A stretch of 50,331 bases of DNA, taken from positions 1 through 50,331 of the forward strand of contig JAKBLB010000016.1 of NCBI GenBank assembly GCA_021832305.1, written 5' to 3'. This document shows, in pieces, positions 23,899-31,794 of this stretch. Position numbers and translations under genes: made by a program. Source of the DNA: Pseudomonadota bacterium (GTDB taxonomy: Bacteria; Pseudomonadota; Gammaproteobacteria; Burkholderiales; Ferrovaceae). Each line of letters starts with the position of its first letter. The first letter of the stretch is position 1. Below the pieces are notes generated by a model, which saw nothing but the letters and a program-made list of their open reading frames with translations, was not told where the DNA came from and did no database searches.

Positions 23899-26271
23899 AT
23901 GGCATCCAAAATCGGATCTCTCGAGATCGACATCAAGGCCAACATCGCGCGACTGTCTCAGGACATGCAGGCAGCCAAGAATGAAGTCCAAAAGTCCACC
24001 CGGGGCATTCAGGCTCATGTGGCCGAAATGCAAAAGAACCTCCAGGAGCACATGGACGGGGTCAAGAAATCCCTCGAGGTGTTCAAAGTCCTGGGCGAAT
24101 TGGGTGGATTGACCGAGGTGGGTGCCAAACTGCTGGAACTGGGCAAGGCAGCGGCGGAATATGGCGATGAAATCGAGCACGCATCCCGCAAGACCGGGAT
24201 TTCAACCGACACGCTGCAGGGACTCAAATACGCTGCCGCGCAAAGCGATGTGTCGTTCACCCAACTGCAACAGGGGTTGTTTCGGCTCTCCCGTGCCATG
24301 GCCTCGGTGGGTCAAGGCAACAAACAGGTGGCCGGAGCCTTTCAATCGGTGGGCTTGAGTGCCTCGGCGCTCAAAAACATGCAGTTGCAGGATGTGCTCA
24401 TCCAGGTGAGTGACGCCTTCGCCAAGAGCCGGGATGGTGCCGCCAAGACCGCCCTCGCCATGCAACTCTTCGGGCGTGCCGGGGCAGATCTGATTCCCTT
24501 TCTGGATCAGGGCTCGCAGAACATCGATGCACTGACAAAGAAGGCTCAGCAATTGGGGCTGGTATTGAATGACCAGGCCATCGCAAAAGATGCCGAGTTC
24601 AACGAGAGCCTCAAATCTCTCGGCGCACAACTCAAGATGGCCGCCGTGGGATTCGGCTCCCAACTCACCCCGGCGATCAAAACCATGACCGATGCTCTGG
24701 CGCAGAGTCTGAAGCCTGGGGGATTGCTGGCCGATACCCTGAAGGCTTTGGCCGAGGCGCTCAAATATCTGGTGGTGGGATTGAATCTCGCCTGGCAATC
24801 GCTCGAAGTGGTCACGGCCGCCATGGCCGGGGCCATCGTGACGGTGGCGGGCGTCATCAACTCCGCCTTGCACCTCGACTGGAACGGCATCAAAGCGGCC
24901 TGGAATCGAGGGCTCACCGAGACCCGACTCGCGGTGGACCAACAGGTGGGCTCCATGATGCACACCGTACTGGCTTTCAAGGGAGAACTTGGCTCGGTCG
25001 GTGAAGGGGGTGGGAAGAAATCAGCGCCCTTGGGTCAGTTGTCGATGCCGGTGGTAACTGGAAGTTCGCACGGCTCCAAAAGCCAGATGGGGGCGTGGCG
25101 CGCCCAATTGACTCAAAAGCAGGATCTGGAAGGGGCCTATCACGAACTCTCCAAGCAGGACGAACTCGCCTTCTGGCAGGCCAAGCTCCTGCTGGCCAAG
25201 AAAGGCACGGCAGACTACAACGCCGTTCTGCACGAGGTGGTCACGCTACAACGCCAGATTTACAAAACCCAGGTCTCGGAAGCGCGCACCGCGAGTGCAG
25301 AGAAACTGTCGCTCAAGTTGCAGCAACTCAACAGCGAGGCCAATCTCGAACGCAACCACCTCAAAGAGGTCACCCGGAATAACCAGTTTCTGCTCCAGTC
25401 CGGCAAGATCACGAGCGATCAGAAACTGGCTCGTGATCAGGATGTCGCCAATCAGGAATACGCGATTTCCCTGGATTTGCTGGCCAAGAAACTGGAACTC
25501 TACCAGGCCGATGCCAAGGCACGCGCCAAGATCGATGACGAGATCGTCAAACTCAACGCCGATCGGGAAGCCCAGATCACCCAGGCAACACAGACGGCGG
25601 TGCTGGATAACCAGAAGTCCTACCAGCAGATGTTCTCCCCCATCACATCCGCCTTCGATACCTCCATCAAGGGCATCATCATGGGGACGCAGACCTGGCA
25701 GCAGGCATGGCAGCGCAGTCTCGTTTCCATCCTGTCCTCCTTCATCGATACCGGCATCAAGATGGTGAGCACCTGGGCTTCGCAGCAGTTGGCCATGACG
25801 CTGGCCACCACGGCGCAAAACGATGTGCGAATGGCCTCCAACCAGATGGCCAGCACTTCGAGCCTGGCCACCAGCGCCCTCACCATCGTCAAATCCATCA
25901 TGAACAGTGCCTCCGAGACCTTTGCCGGGATCTTCGGGTTTCTCGCCCCCACCATGGGCCCCTATGCCGCCGCGCCTGCCGCCGTGGGAATGGGAGCCGT
26001 GGCGGCAGTGGCAGGGTCGGTGGCCTCCAGCGCCGGAGGTGAGTGGAACATCCCCGTAGACCGGCTGCAATTCGTGCACCGGAACGAAACCATCCTGCCC
26101 GCCGGGATTGCCGGGGGGCTGCGTTCCCTGGTGGAAGGAGGAGGTTCATCGTCCACCACCCATGTGCACATTCACGCCACCGACTCCCAGAGCGTGGAGC
26201 GTCTGTTCAGAAACAATGGCGCAGCCCTGGCTGCCGCCCTCAAAAATCACCTCAGAAACTTCGGAAACTGA
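23899..26271 (+). CDS. Phage tail tape measure protein
   Basis: 790 residues. The N-terminus KIGSLEIDIKANIARLSQDMQAAKNEVQKSTRGIQAHVAEMQKNLQEHMDGVKKSLEVF is a coiled coil; EYGDEIEHASRKTGISTDTLQGLKYAAAQSDVSFTQLQQGLFRLSRAM is a signature of tape measures. A hydrophobic stretch around 285-325 (LKYLVVGLNLAWQSLEVVTAAMAGAIVTVAGVI) may cross the host membrane. Long coiled coils and a Gly/Ala-rich C-terminus (GFLAPTMGPYAAAPAAVGMGAVAAVAG) with a lambda gpH-like end follow. By the usual rule its length predicts a tail of about 115-120 nm; this is an estimate. It ends 5 bp before the next gene. Confidence 0.92.
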   Translation: MASKIGSLEIDIKANIARLSQDMQAAKNEVQKSTRGIQAHVAEMQKNLQEHMDGVKKSLEVFKVLGELGGLTEVGAKLLELGKAAAEYGDEIEHASRKTGISTDTLQGLKYAAAQSDVSFTQLQQGLFRLSRAMASVGQGNKQVAGAFQSVGLSASALKNMQLQDVLIQVSDAFAKSRDGAAKTALAMQLFGRAGADLIPFLDQGSQNIDALTKKAQQLGLVLNDQAIAKDAEFNESLKSLGAQLKMAAVGFGSQLTPAIKTMTDALAQSLKPGGLLADTLKALAEALKYLVVGLNLAWQSLEVVTAAMAGAIVTVAGVINSALHLDWNGIKAAWNRGLTETRLAVDQQVGSMMHTVLAFKGELGSVGEGGGKKSAPLGQLSMPVVTGSSHGSKSQMGAWRAQLTQKQDLEGAYHELSKQDELAFWQAKLLLAKKGTADYNAVLHEVVTLQRQIYKTQVSEARTASAEKLSLKLQQLNSEANLERNHLKEVTRNNQFLLQSGKITSDQKLARDQDVANQEYAISLDLLAKKLELYQADAKARAKIDDEIVKLNADREAQITQATQTAVLDNQKSYQQMFSPITSAFDTSIKGIIMGTQTWQQAWQRSLVSILSSFIDTGIKMVSTWASQQLAMTLATTAQNDVRMASNQMASTSSLATSALTIVKSIMNSASETFAGIFGFLAPTMGPYAAAPAAVGMGAVAAVAGSVASSAGGEWNIPVDRLQFVHRNETILPAGIAGGLRSLVEGGGSSSTTHVHIHATDSQSVERLFRNNGAALAAALKNHLRNFGN

Positions 26272-26275
26272 TCCC

Positions 26276-26563
26276 ATGGAAGAACGACGCCGGGCGCTGC
26301 TCTCGGAAGAGCAGCATCGATCCCTTATCGACGCCATTCAGGAGGCGATCCGGTCTGGATTCACCGCCACTGCCCTCCCCCAGGAACAACATCGTGTGCA
26401 TCACGAATACCTGTCCACCCTGCTCGAAGATCGCCAACGACGCCTCCTTCGCAACGAAAAAATCAAGACGAGTGTGCTGGGCTGGCTCGTGATCACGGTG
26501 CTGGGTGGCATCGGCACCGGGGTTTATCAACTATTCATTGGAGCAAAGGAGCACTGGAAATGA
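26276..26563 (+). CDS. Small membrane protein of the lysis module
   Basis: 95 residues. Charged helices (EERRRALLSEEQHRSLIDAIQEAIRSGF, VHHEYLSTLLEDRQRRLLRNEKIK) precede one C-terminal membrane segment VLGWLVITVLGGIGTGVYQLFIG. Single-span proteins of this kind next to an endolysin can be holins, antiholins or DUF6127-like phage proteins; I cannot choose. It overlaps the glucosaminidase gene by 4 bp. ATG 26276 is preferred; longer in-frame starts lie within the tape measure. Confidence 0.65.
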   Translation: MEERRRALLSEEQHRSLIDAIQEAIRSGFTATALPQEQHRVHHEYLSTLLEDRQRRLLRNEKIKTSVLGWLVITVLGGIGTGVYQLFIGAKEHWK

Positions 26564-27312
26564 GCCCGGAAGATTTTATCAACGCCATCAAGGAATCCGC
26601 CCTGACCTGTCAGAAGACCGACGGGATTCCCGCCAGTTTCACCATCGCCCAGGCCGCACTGGAATCCGGCTGGGGGGAATCGCGTTTGACGCGGGAGTCC
26701 AACAACCTCTTCGGCATCAAGGCCGATCCCGGCTGGACGGGGGAACGCACCCGCATTGCCACCACCGAGTATGTCGCGGGGGTGACCAGGACGGTGGATG
26801 CCTGGTTTCGCAAGTACCCCAACTGGCAGGCCTCGATCCTCGATCACGCGAAGTTTCTCAAAGAAGCGCGCTATGCCGCCGCCTTCAGGGCCGGCAGTGG
26901 CGTCACCTTCGGCTACGCCATCGCGAGCGCGGGCTATGCCACCGATCCCAATTACGGCACCAAGATCGCGCGCGTCATCCATACCCATGGGCTGGCGAAC
27001 CTCGATGCCACGGCATCCGAATCAGCCCCCGTCATTCAAACCACACAGGAGAACCTCATGCAGAAACTACTGGCGCTTTGGAGTGTATTCAAGGTCGGGG
27101 AATCCGTCGCCAATCCCACCCTCTGGAAAACCGGCGCCATCACCGTGACCCTGCTCTCCCCCCTGATCCTGAAACTGGGAGATCTGTCACAAGCCCTGGG
27201 CTTCGCCATCCCCGTCACCGAACAGCAGGCCGGCCTGATCGCCGGCGGAATCGTGGCCATCACCAACATCGTGGTCCACCTGGTGGCCAACAAGGACATG
27301 GGGGTCCATTGA
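26560..27312 (+). CDS. Glucosaminidase endolysin with C-terminal membrane segments
   Basis: 250 residues. Residues 1-150 form a FlgJ-type beta-N-acetylglucosaminidase: IPASFTIAQAALESGWGESRLTRESNNLFGIKADPGW, with Glu35 of LESGWG as catalytic acid, then YVAGVTRTVDAWFRKYPNWQASILDHAKFL and TDPNYGTKIARVI. It cuts peptidoglycan at lysis. After residue 165 the same frame continues into two hydrophobic segments (ITVTLLSPLILKLG, AGLIAGGIVAITNIVVHLV), unusual for an endolysin. An internal start with its own ribosome site (27058) suggests that the membrane part is also made alone as a holin. Confidence 0.87.
   Translation: MSPEDFINAIKESALTCQKTDGIPASFTIAQAALESGWGESRLTRESNNLFGIKADPGWTGERTRIATTEYVAGVTRTVDAWFRKYPNWQASILDHAKFLKEARYAAAFRAGSGVTFGYAIASAGYATDPNYGTKIARVIHTHGLANLDATASESAPVIQTTQENLMQKLLALWSVFKVGESVANPTLWKTGAITVTLLSPLILKLGDLSQALGFAIPVTEQQAGLIAGGIVAITNIVVHLVANKDMGVH
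27058..27312 (+). CDS. Putative holin from an internal start
   Basis: 84 residues starting MQKLLALWSVFKVGESVANPTLWKTGAITVTLLSPLILKLGDLSQALG. AGGAGA at 27047-27052 lies five bases before ATG 27058, as good a site as any in this operon, and the product has two hydrophobic spans and a short charged end, like small holins. It is in the same frame as the endolysin gene, so either the two are fused by loss of a stop codon or the region makes two products. Expected role: permeabilise the inner membrane to release the endolysin. Confidence 0.55.
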   Translation: MQKLLALWSVFKVGESVANPTLWKTGAITVTLLSPLILKLGDLSQALGFAIPVTEQQAGLIAGGIVAITNIVVHLVANKDMGVH

Positions 27313-27476
27313 AAGTCCTGCTGGCCCATCTGCTGTCCGGATGTGCCAGTTGCCACCCCGCCTTCGGGCTCGACTGGCCCGAGGGCATCGATCCCGGAGA
27401 CACCGCCGCCCTCGAAAGAGCTTTACAAAAGGGAGACGCGCTGCCCTTTCTGATCAGCGCGAAGTGTAAATTTTAG
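27309..27476 (+). CDS. Small protein with short signal-like N-terminus
   Basis: 55 residues from a TTG overlapping the upstream stop: MKVLLAHLLSGCASCHPAF, then DWPEGIDPGDTAALERALQKGDALPFLISAKCKF. LLSGC looks like a lipoprotein box, though the preceding signal is short and holds only one charge. By position after the endolysin and holin it could be a spanin-like lipoprotein, but it lacks the Pro-rich body of Rz1. The start codon is weak and the call is tentative. Confidence 0.4.
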   Translation: MKVLLAHLLSGCASCHPAFGLDWPEGIDPGDTAALERALQKGDALPFLISAKCKF

Positions 27477-27485
27477 GAGAAACTC

Positions 27486-27854
27486 ATGAGTCTGATCGAT
27501 ACCCTGGAAAGTGATACCAAATCCACTCTGGATGCTTTGAAGACCGATTTCGCGGTATTCGAGAGCTGGCTGTCGCAAAACCCCATCGGCGCCCAGATCG
27601 TCACCGATTTCAAGGCGGCCGTGGCCGAACTCAACACCGTGGCAGTGACCGATCTGGAAAATGCCGTCAAGCAGATCGGCATCGCGGTGTTGAAGAGCAC
27701 CGCGACGGGCAGCGGCACGGGAGCGGCCATCACCGTCGGCATCGATGCCGCGCGTGCCGCCTTTACCACCTTGGGTCGCGCCATCACGGAAAAAACCATC
27801 ACCACCCTGGCCACCACCGTGGTCAATGGGGTGAACAGCATCAAAACCGCCTGA
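27486..27854 (+). CDS. Hypothetical helical phage protein
   Basis: 122 residues, MSLIDTLESDTKSTLDALKTDFAVFESWLSQNPIGAQIVTDFKAAVAELNTVAVTDLENAVKQIG, then an Ala/Thr-rich half. It is predicted to be almost all helix, of amphipathic character. TAGGAGAAACTC precedes the ATG, a strong site. It lies between the lysis genes and the first tail structural gene. The family is not recognised. Confidence 0.6.
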   Translation: MSLIDTLESDTKSTLDALKTDFAVFESWLSQNPIGAQIVTDFKAAVAELNTVAVTDLENAVKQIGIAVLKSTATGSGTGAAITVGIDAARAAFTTLGRAITEKTITTLATTVVNGVNSIKTA

Positions 27855-27872
27855 CACCTCAGGTAGTGCGCG

Positions 27873-27948
27873 CCTTGCAGGGGAGCAATCCCTTGCAGGG
27901 AGCAATCCCTTGCAGGGAGCAATCCCTTGCAGGGGGCAATCCCCTGCA
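27873..27948 (+). repeat. Four tandem copies of a 17-bp repeat
   Basis: The unit CCTTGCAGGGAGCAATC occurs at 27873-27890 (one extra G), 27891-27907, 27908-27924 and 27925-27941 (A to G), followed by a partial CCCTGCA. Units abut without spacers. The array lies in the 126-bp gap between two late genes, 33 bp before the next ATG. Copy number may vary by slippage. Function is unknown. Confidence 0.9.
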
Positions 27949-27980
27949 TCTCCTCTCACCCTTCATGACGAATCCCACCC

Positions 27981-29531
27981 ATGGCACTCATCCTTTGTGA
28001 CGGCTTCGACAAATACGGGCAGATGTCCGACCCCAACTATGATGGCTGGTCAGGAGCGGGTACCGGTAACTATACCGCCCTCATCCCCGGTCGATTCGGG
28101 TTGCCCGGCAAAGCCTATGCCCTGGGCCAATATGGCTCCATCACCCGCAACCTGCCGGGAAATTACTCGACCTTCTATCTGGGACTTGCCGCCAATGGCA
28201 CTTTCCAGATCACGTTCAACGATGTGAACTTCAACCAGTTCTGGGTCTATGCCGTCAATTCGGTGGTTCAGGTGGGACGGGGCAATTCCCCCAACAACCT
28301 GCTCACCCAATCGCTTTCGGGTGCTGTGCCCAGCAGCGGCTGGTACTTTCTGGAAATCGGCGCGACGGTCGGGGCGGCTGGCAGCATCACCGTGAACATC
28401 AATGGCAATACCGTACTCGATGTGTCTGGCATCAACATCCAGACCAGCACCAATGCCAGCATCAACAATGTGCGATTTGATGGAGGGATGCTGATCGATG
28501 ACCTGTACTTCTGCGACCACACTGTCGGGCTAGGCGCTCACCCCTGCAACACCTTCCTGGGCGACAAGCGGATCCGCACGGTCTATCCCAGCGCCAATGT
28601 CAGCACGGCATTTACGCCATCGAGCCCCGTATCGGCAGGCCAACTGGCCCAAGGCAACGGCAGTAACTGGCAGACCCTCTCGGCCAACAGCCTGATTTTG
28701 ACGCTCCCGGACAATCCTCTGACCAATCTACCCGGCGTCGGCAACGGAAACATGGACGATCCCCTCACCGGGGTGGCCCCGCGCATGGCACGCGACTGCA
28801 CCCTCACGAGTTTGAGTCTGTACGCCCAGACCAATTATCCCGCGTTGAAGATACGCCCGGTGATCGCCTCGATCAACCCGGTGAACGGCATGCCGCTCTC
28901 CATTCTCTATGCCGGTGACGAGAAGATCGGGCTCACCACCGGACAAAACACCCTGACCTTCTCCTCCGTGACGGCATCCGTCACCAAAGACGTGACCTAC
29001 GCCCTGGGATTCATCACCGATACCAGTTTTGCATTCAACACCTTCAGCGTCTATGCCTACGGCAATCCCCTGGCCGCCGTCTATCCGCTCGCCTATATCT
29101 CTCCCCCCACCATCCCAGGCCCACTGCCCACCGGCCCTGCCATCACCAATGACAAACTCAACATCGGCTATACCTATACGCTGACCAACTATGCCGCCGT
29201 ATCCGAAGATGGCCTGGATGGAGACACCAGTTTCAACAGCAGCGCCACCGTGGGCGCCACGGATCTCTTTGCCACCAACGCCGGATTGCCGGCGGGAGCC
29301 ACGGTATACGCCGTGCGACTCAGTGGGGCTTATCGCAAGGATGATGCCGGCACGCGCCAGATCGCCAACCTGGTGAAGACCGGAACCGTTCAGTCCGTCG
29401 GCGCCACACAAAATGTCGGCACCAGTTACCAGTATCTCAGTGATGTCTTTGCCGTCAACCCGGCCACGGGAGCCAGTTGGCTCACGACGGATGTCAATGC
29501 CCTCGAAATCGGTTACCAGGTCATCCGTTGA
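27981..29531 (+). CDS. Tail structural protein, probably with a lectin-like N-terminal domain
   Basis: 516 residues, rich in Thr, Ser, Asn and Gly with almost no charged runs, the usual composition of exposed virion proteins. The start MALILCDGFDKYGQMSDPNYDGWSG and later WYFLEIGATVGAAGSITVNINGNTVLDVSGINIQ with DDLYFCD suggest a concanavalin/LamG-like jelly-roll (about 1-185). The remainder contains repeated beta-rich segments, ending YQYLSDVFAVNPATGASWLTTDVNALEIGYQVIR, a phrase common in phage tail proteins. Likely a fibre or side protein that contacts the host surface. Confidence 0.68.
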   Translation: MALILCDGFDKYGQMSDPNYDGWSGAGTGNYTALIPGRFGLPGKAYALGQYGSITRNLPGNYSTFYLGLAANGTFQITFNDVNFNQFWVYAVNSVVQVGRGNSPNNLLTQSLSGAVPSSGWYFLEIGATVGAAGSITVNINGNTVLDVSGINIQTSTNASINNVRFDGGMLIDDLYFCDHTVGLGAHPCNTFLGDKRIRTVYPSANVSTAFTPSSPVSAGQLAQGNGSNWQTLSANSLILTLPDNPLTNLPGVGNGNMDDPLTGVAPRMARDCTLTSLSLYAQTNYPALKIRPVIASINPVNGMPLSILYAGDEKIGLTTGQNTLTFSSVTASVTKDVTYALGFITDTSFAFNTFSVYAYGNPLAAVYPLAYISPPTIPGPLPTGPAITNDKLNIGYTYTLTNYAAVSEDGLDGDTSFNSSATVGATDLFATNAGLPAGATVYAVRLSGAYRKDDAGTRQIANLVKTGTVQSVGATQNVGTSYQYLSDVFAVNPATGASWLTTDVNALEIGYQVIR

Positions 29532-29534
29532 ACC

Positions 29535-30467
29535 ATGCCCAATCGCCTCACTCAACTGACCACGGAAATCCTGGAAACCGGAGTTCCCTGGGCCCGCATC
29601 GGTCAATTCACCGCAGAAATCGTCGTGGACGACGACCCATCCGCCACCCTGAGCCAGTTGTTGGCGGAAGTTCTGACGGATGACGACCCCAAGGTTCGCA
29701 CCCCCCAACTCTGTGCCGAAATCCTCTATGAATTCGCCATGGCCCGGATCTCCCAGTTTTGGGCCGAAATCCTGGCGGACGACGATCCCACCCCCCACGC
29801 CTCACAACTGGTCGCCGAGGTGCTCTATCAGTATCCCAGTCCACCATTCCCGGAATTCACCATGAGCAACCTGATCTTCCCCACACTCCCCGGACTACAG
29901 TGGAATGTCAAAAAGTCTCCCCAGTTTCATACCACCATCGTCAAACACACCTCGGGTCGGGAAACCCGTGTGGCCAATTACGCCTATCCCCTGTGGAAAT
30001 GGGAAATGTCCTACGAATTGCTGCGCGAAACCCAGGGATATGCAGAATTGCAGGCCCTGTGCGGATTCTTTCTGGCGCGCTCGGGCAGTTTCGATACCTT
30101 CCTGTTCGCCGATCCGGCAGAATCCAATGCCGTATCCGGCTATACGCTGGGAATCGGCGATGGGTTCACCGCCGAATATCCGCTCACCAAATCCTATGCC
30201 GGCTTCATCGAGCCGGTGGGGTATGTGGACATCACCACCCTCCAGGTCATGCTCGATGGAGTGCAGGAATTTACACCGGCCACCTGGACGCTGGTGACCC
30301 CCAACACCCTGCTTTTTGCCGTTCCTCCAGCCAAAGGAACCGTGGTGAGCGCCGGTTACACCTGGTATTACCGGGTGCGCTTCGGCGAGGATGTCCACGA
30401 CTACAACAATTTCATGCACCAACTCTGGGATCTCAAGAAACTTACCCTGGAAATGGTGAAGCCTTGA
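29535..30467 (+). CDS. DUF2460 distal tail protein with N-terminal repeats
   Basis: 310 residues. From about 110 on it is a DUF2460 protein: IFPTLPGLQWNVKKSPQFHTTIVKHTSGRETRVANYAYPLWKWEMSYELLRE, ALCGFFLARSGSFDTFLFADP and WYYRVRFGEDVHDYNNFMHQLWDLKKLTLEMVKP, comparable to gene-transfer-agent distal tail (Dit) proteins. Residues 1-105 hold five degenerate repeats of about 20 residues (RIGQFTAEIVVDDDP, LSQLLAEVLTDDDP, TPQLCAEILYEF, RISQFWAEILADDDP, ASQLVAEVLYQY). An in-frame ATG at 29862 could start DUF2460 alone, but its ribosome site is poor. It ends just before the antisense relE stop. Confidence 0.82.
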   Translation: MPNRLTQLTTEILETGVPWARIGQFTAEIVVDDDPSATLSQLLAEVLTDDDPKVRTPQLCAEILYEFAMARISQFWAEILADDDPTPHASQLVAEVLYQYPSPPFPEFTMSNLIFPTLPGLQWNVKKSPQFHTTIVKHTSGRETRVANYAYPLWKWEMSYELLRETQGYAELQALCGFFLARSGSFDTFLFADPAESNAVSGYTLGIGDGFTAEYPLTKSYAGFIEPVGYVDITTLQVMLDGVQEFTPATWTLVTPNTLLFAVPPAKGTVVSAGYTWYYRVRFGEDVHDYNNFMHQLWDLKKLTLEMVKP

Positions 30468-30468
30468 A

Positions 30469-30735
30469 TCACCGATAAATGTCTCGTCGGTTGCCAATTT
30501 GCACCACCAGAATACGCAATGTGCCATCCTGAATATCGCAAATCACCCGGTAATCACCAACACGGTAGCGCCAGAGATCACCCAGAGGGCCGCTAAGCGC
30601 TTTTCCCGTGCTGCGCGGGTTGGATTGGCCAGCAATGCGCTCATCCATATAATCAACGATTCGGCGTGCTACAGGTTTGTCGAGTTTACGCAGTTGTGTT
30701 TTGGCCGTGTCGGTGTAATCAATCGTCCAGGCCAA
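30469..30735 (-). CDS. RelE/ParE-family toxin
   Basis: 88 residues: MAWTIDYTDTAKTQLRKLDKPVARRIVDYMDERIAGQSNPRSTGKALSGPLGDLWRYRVGDYRVICDIQDGTLRILVVQIGNRRDIYR. The LWRYRVGDYRVIC and VVQIGNRRDIY motifs are classic RelE, a ribosome-dependent mRNase. It overlaps the antitoxin gene by 17 bp and is antisense to the late operon, its stop next to that of DUF2460. It likely stabilises this prophage or the cargo block to its right. Confidence 0.9.
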   Translation of the reverse strand: MAWTIDYTDTAKTQLRKLDKPVARRIVDYMDERIAGQSNPRSTGKALSGPLGDLWRYRVGDYRVICDIQDGTLRILVVQIGNRRDIYR

Positions 30736-30946
30736 GGTCTTTTCTCACCTGAAACGAGGAATGCACCTTTTCCGCCCCTTTTCGAACACGGTCCAGAACC
30801 CCCGAAGCAAGGTAATAGTCCTCCATCTCCTCGATGCCTCGTTCGATGATTTCACGAAGGTAGTAGGCTTTGGTTCGACCCGTGTGTGCCGCAAGAAAAT
30901 CAAGGCGCTGCTCGGTTTCCGGAAGCAGCCGGACAGAGGTTGCCAT
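30719..30946 (-). CDS. Ribbon-helix-helix antitoxin (RelB/DUF6290-like)
   Basis: 75 residues: MATSVRLLPETEQRLDFLAAHTGRTKAYYLREIIERGIEEMEDYYLASGVLDRVRKGAEKVHSSFQVRKDLGLDD. The N-terminal strand SVRL and two helices form an RHH fold; the acidic C-terminus binds RelE. The start 30946 has AGGA upstream on the minus strand; 30961 is the longer alternative. A near-perfect palindrome sits just upstream of the start and is the probable autoregulation site. Confidence 0.87.
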   Translation of the reverse strand: MATSVRLLPETEQRLDFLAAHTGRTKAYYLREIIERGIEEMEDYYLASGVLDRVRKGAEKVHSSFQVRKDLGLDD

Positions 30947-30963
30947 GATGAAAGTCCTCATTT

Positions 30964-30984
30964 TGAATACATGTGTTCAGTATA
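30964..30984 (-). promoter_or_regulatory. Palindromic operator and -10 element of the toxin-antitoxin pair
   Basis: TGAATACATGTGTTCA (30964-30979) is a 16-bp palindrome with one mismatched pair. On the minus strand TATACT (30979-30984) fits a -10 element directly upstream of it, so bound RHH antitoxin would block the promoter. I found no good -35 at 17 bp. Confidence 0.5.
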
Positions 30985-31061
30985 TCTCATAAGACTCGGC
31001 AAACTCCACTTTTAAGGTGCTCGGTGTTCACAGTAATTCGGCCCATCGGGATAACGAAATA

Positions 31062-31350
31062 CTACCGCGCAGTTTGCCCGCGGAAATTGCGGCGAAAAGC
31101 CAATGGTGAAATGTGGAGGACATCCCTGAACTGCTGACGCAGGGACACCGACGAACCGAACCCCGCATGGTCTGCAATCCATTCAATCGACTGGTCGGTC
31201 GATTCGAGCAGGCGTTGCGCCAGCGCCAGGCGTTCATGGCGCAGCCAACTACTCACGGTCGCTCCGGTGACCGCTTTGAAACGACGGGTGAAAGTGCGAC
31301 GACTCATCCTGGCCTGTTCGGCCAATATGTCGACATCCAGAGAAGCGCGC
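31062..31350 (-). pseudogene. Remnant of a GlxA/FtrA-type AraC regulator
   Basis: Only the C-terminal AraC HTH domain is left: SLDVDILAEQARMSRRTFTRRFKAVTGATVSSWLRHERLALAQRLLESTDQSIEWIADHAGFGSSVSLRQQFRDVLHISPLAFRRNFRG. In intact relatives about 220 residues of a DJ-1/GATase-like domain precede this; here similarity stops near 31350 and no ribosome site serves the ATG at 31325. It marks the left scar of the cargo insertion in the tail module. Confidence 0.75.
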
Positions 31351-31431
31351 CTCTGCCGTTGGCAACTCCCAGTCGCATTCAGCCCTCAAGTGCCCACCAG
31401 TGGCTCGGCATTATGGGAAAAGGGGAGGTCC

Positions 31432-31668
31432 AGTAACCTCATCGATCTCGCTGAAAAAGTCGGGATGGATCGCGCTTACATGAGCCGCATACTCAACCTC
31501 ACTACCATGGCGCCGGGGATCGTGGCGACCATTCTGGATGAGACCTCGCCGGATCAGGTGACCCTGATGGATCGGGCGTCCGGAACGGCGCTATTGTGGG
31601 AGTATCTACGGAGAGCAGTAAAGTGGAAGTTGGAGTTTGAGGAGCAATGGAACAGCGAATCGATTTAG
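31432..31668 (+). pseudogene. Remnant of a phage-type HTH protein
   Basis: Reading NLIDLAEKVGMDRAYMSRILNLTTMAPGIVATILDETSPDQVTLMDRASGTALLWEYLRRAVKWKLEFEEQW. The A-x-Y-M-S-R-I-L-N-L-T-T-M-A-P segment is typical of an HTH found in proteins associated with serine recombinases in phages and islands. The upstream part is missing; in-frame sequence before 31432 does not resemble it and there is no good start. It may derive from the recombinase unit that brought in the neighbouring cargo. Confidence 0.55.
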
Positions 31669-31696
31669 GCCAACCAAGTGCCAAACATTTTTTTCC

Positions 31697-31728
31697 TTGA
31701 CTTTGAAGTTGACTCCAAGGTTTATTCT
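31697..31728 (+). promoter_or_regulatory. MerR-type promoter with 20-bp spacer
   Basis: TTGACT (31697-31702) and TATTCT (31723-31728) are separated by 20 bp instead of 17. Within the spacer lies the imperfect dyad CTTTGAAGT / ACTCCAAGG. Long-spacer promoters with such a dyad are the hallmark of MerR/ZntR-activated genes, in which the regulator twists the DNA when metal is bound. It is 67 bp upstream of the first gene of the transport operon. Confidence 0.82.
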
Positions 31729-31794
31729 GAAATTGTGACGCGGCAACTGCGCTTGCACGGTGTCCAACGTCATCGACATGAAAGGAGTTTTGAA

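Noticed and set aside
27873-27948. Possible CRISPR array
   Set aside because: The 17-bp units abut with no spacers and no cas genes are present; it is a simple tandem repeat.
28728-29798. Long minus-strand open frame, Gly/Asp/Val-rich
   Set aside because: Antisense shadow of the tail structural and DUF2460 genes with no ribosome site or family features.
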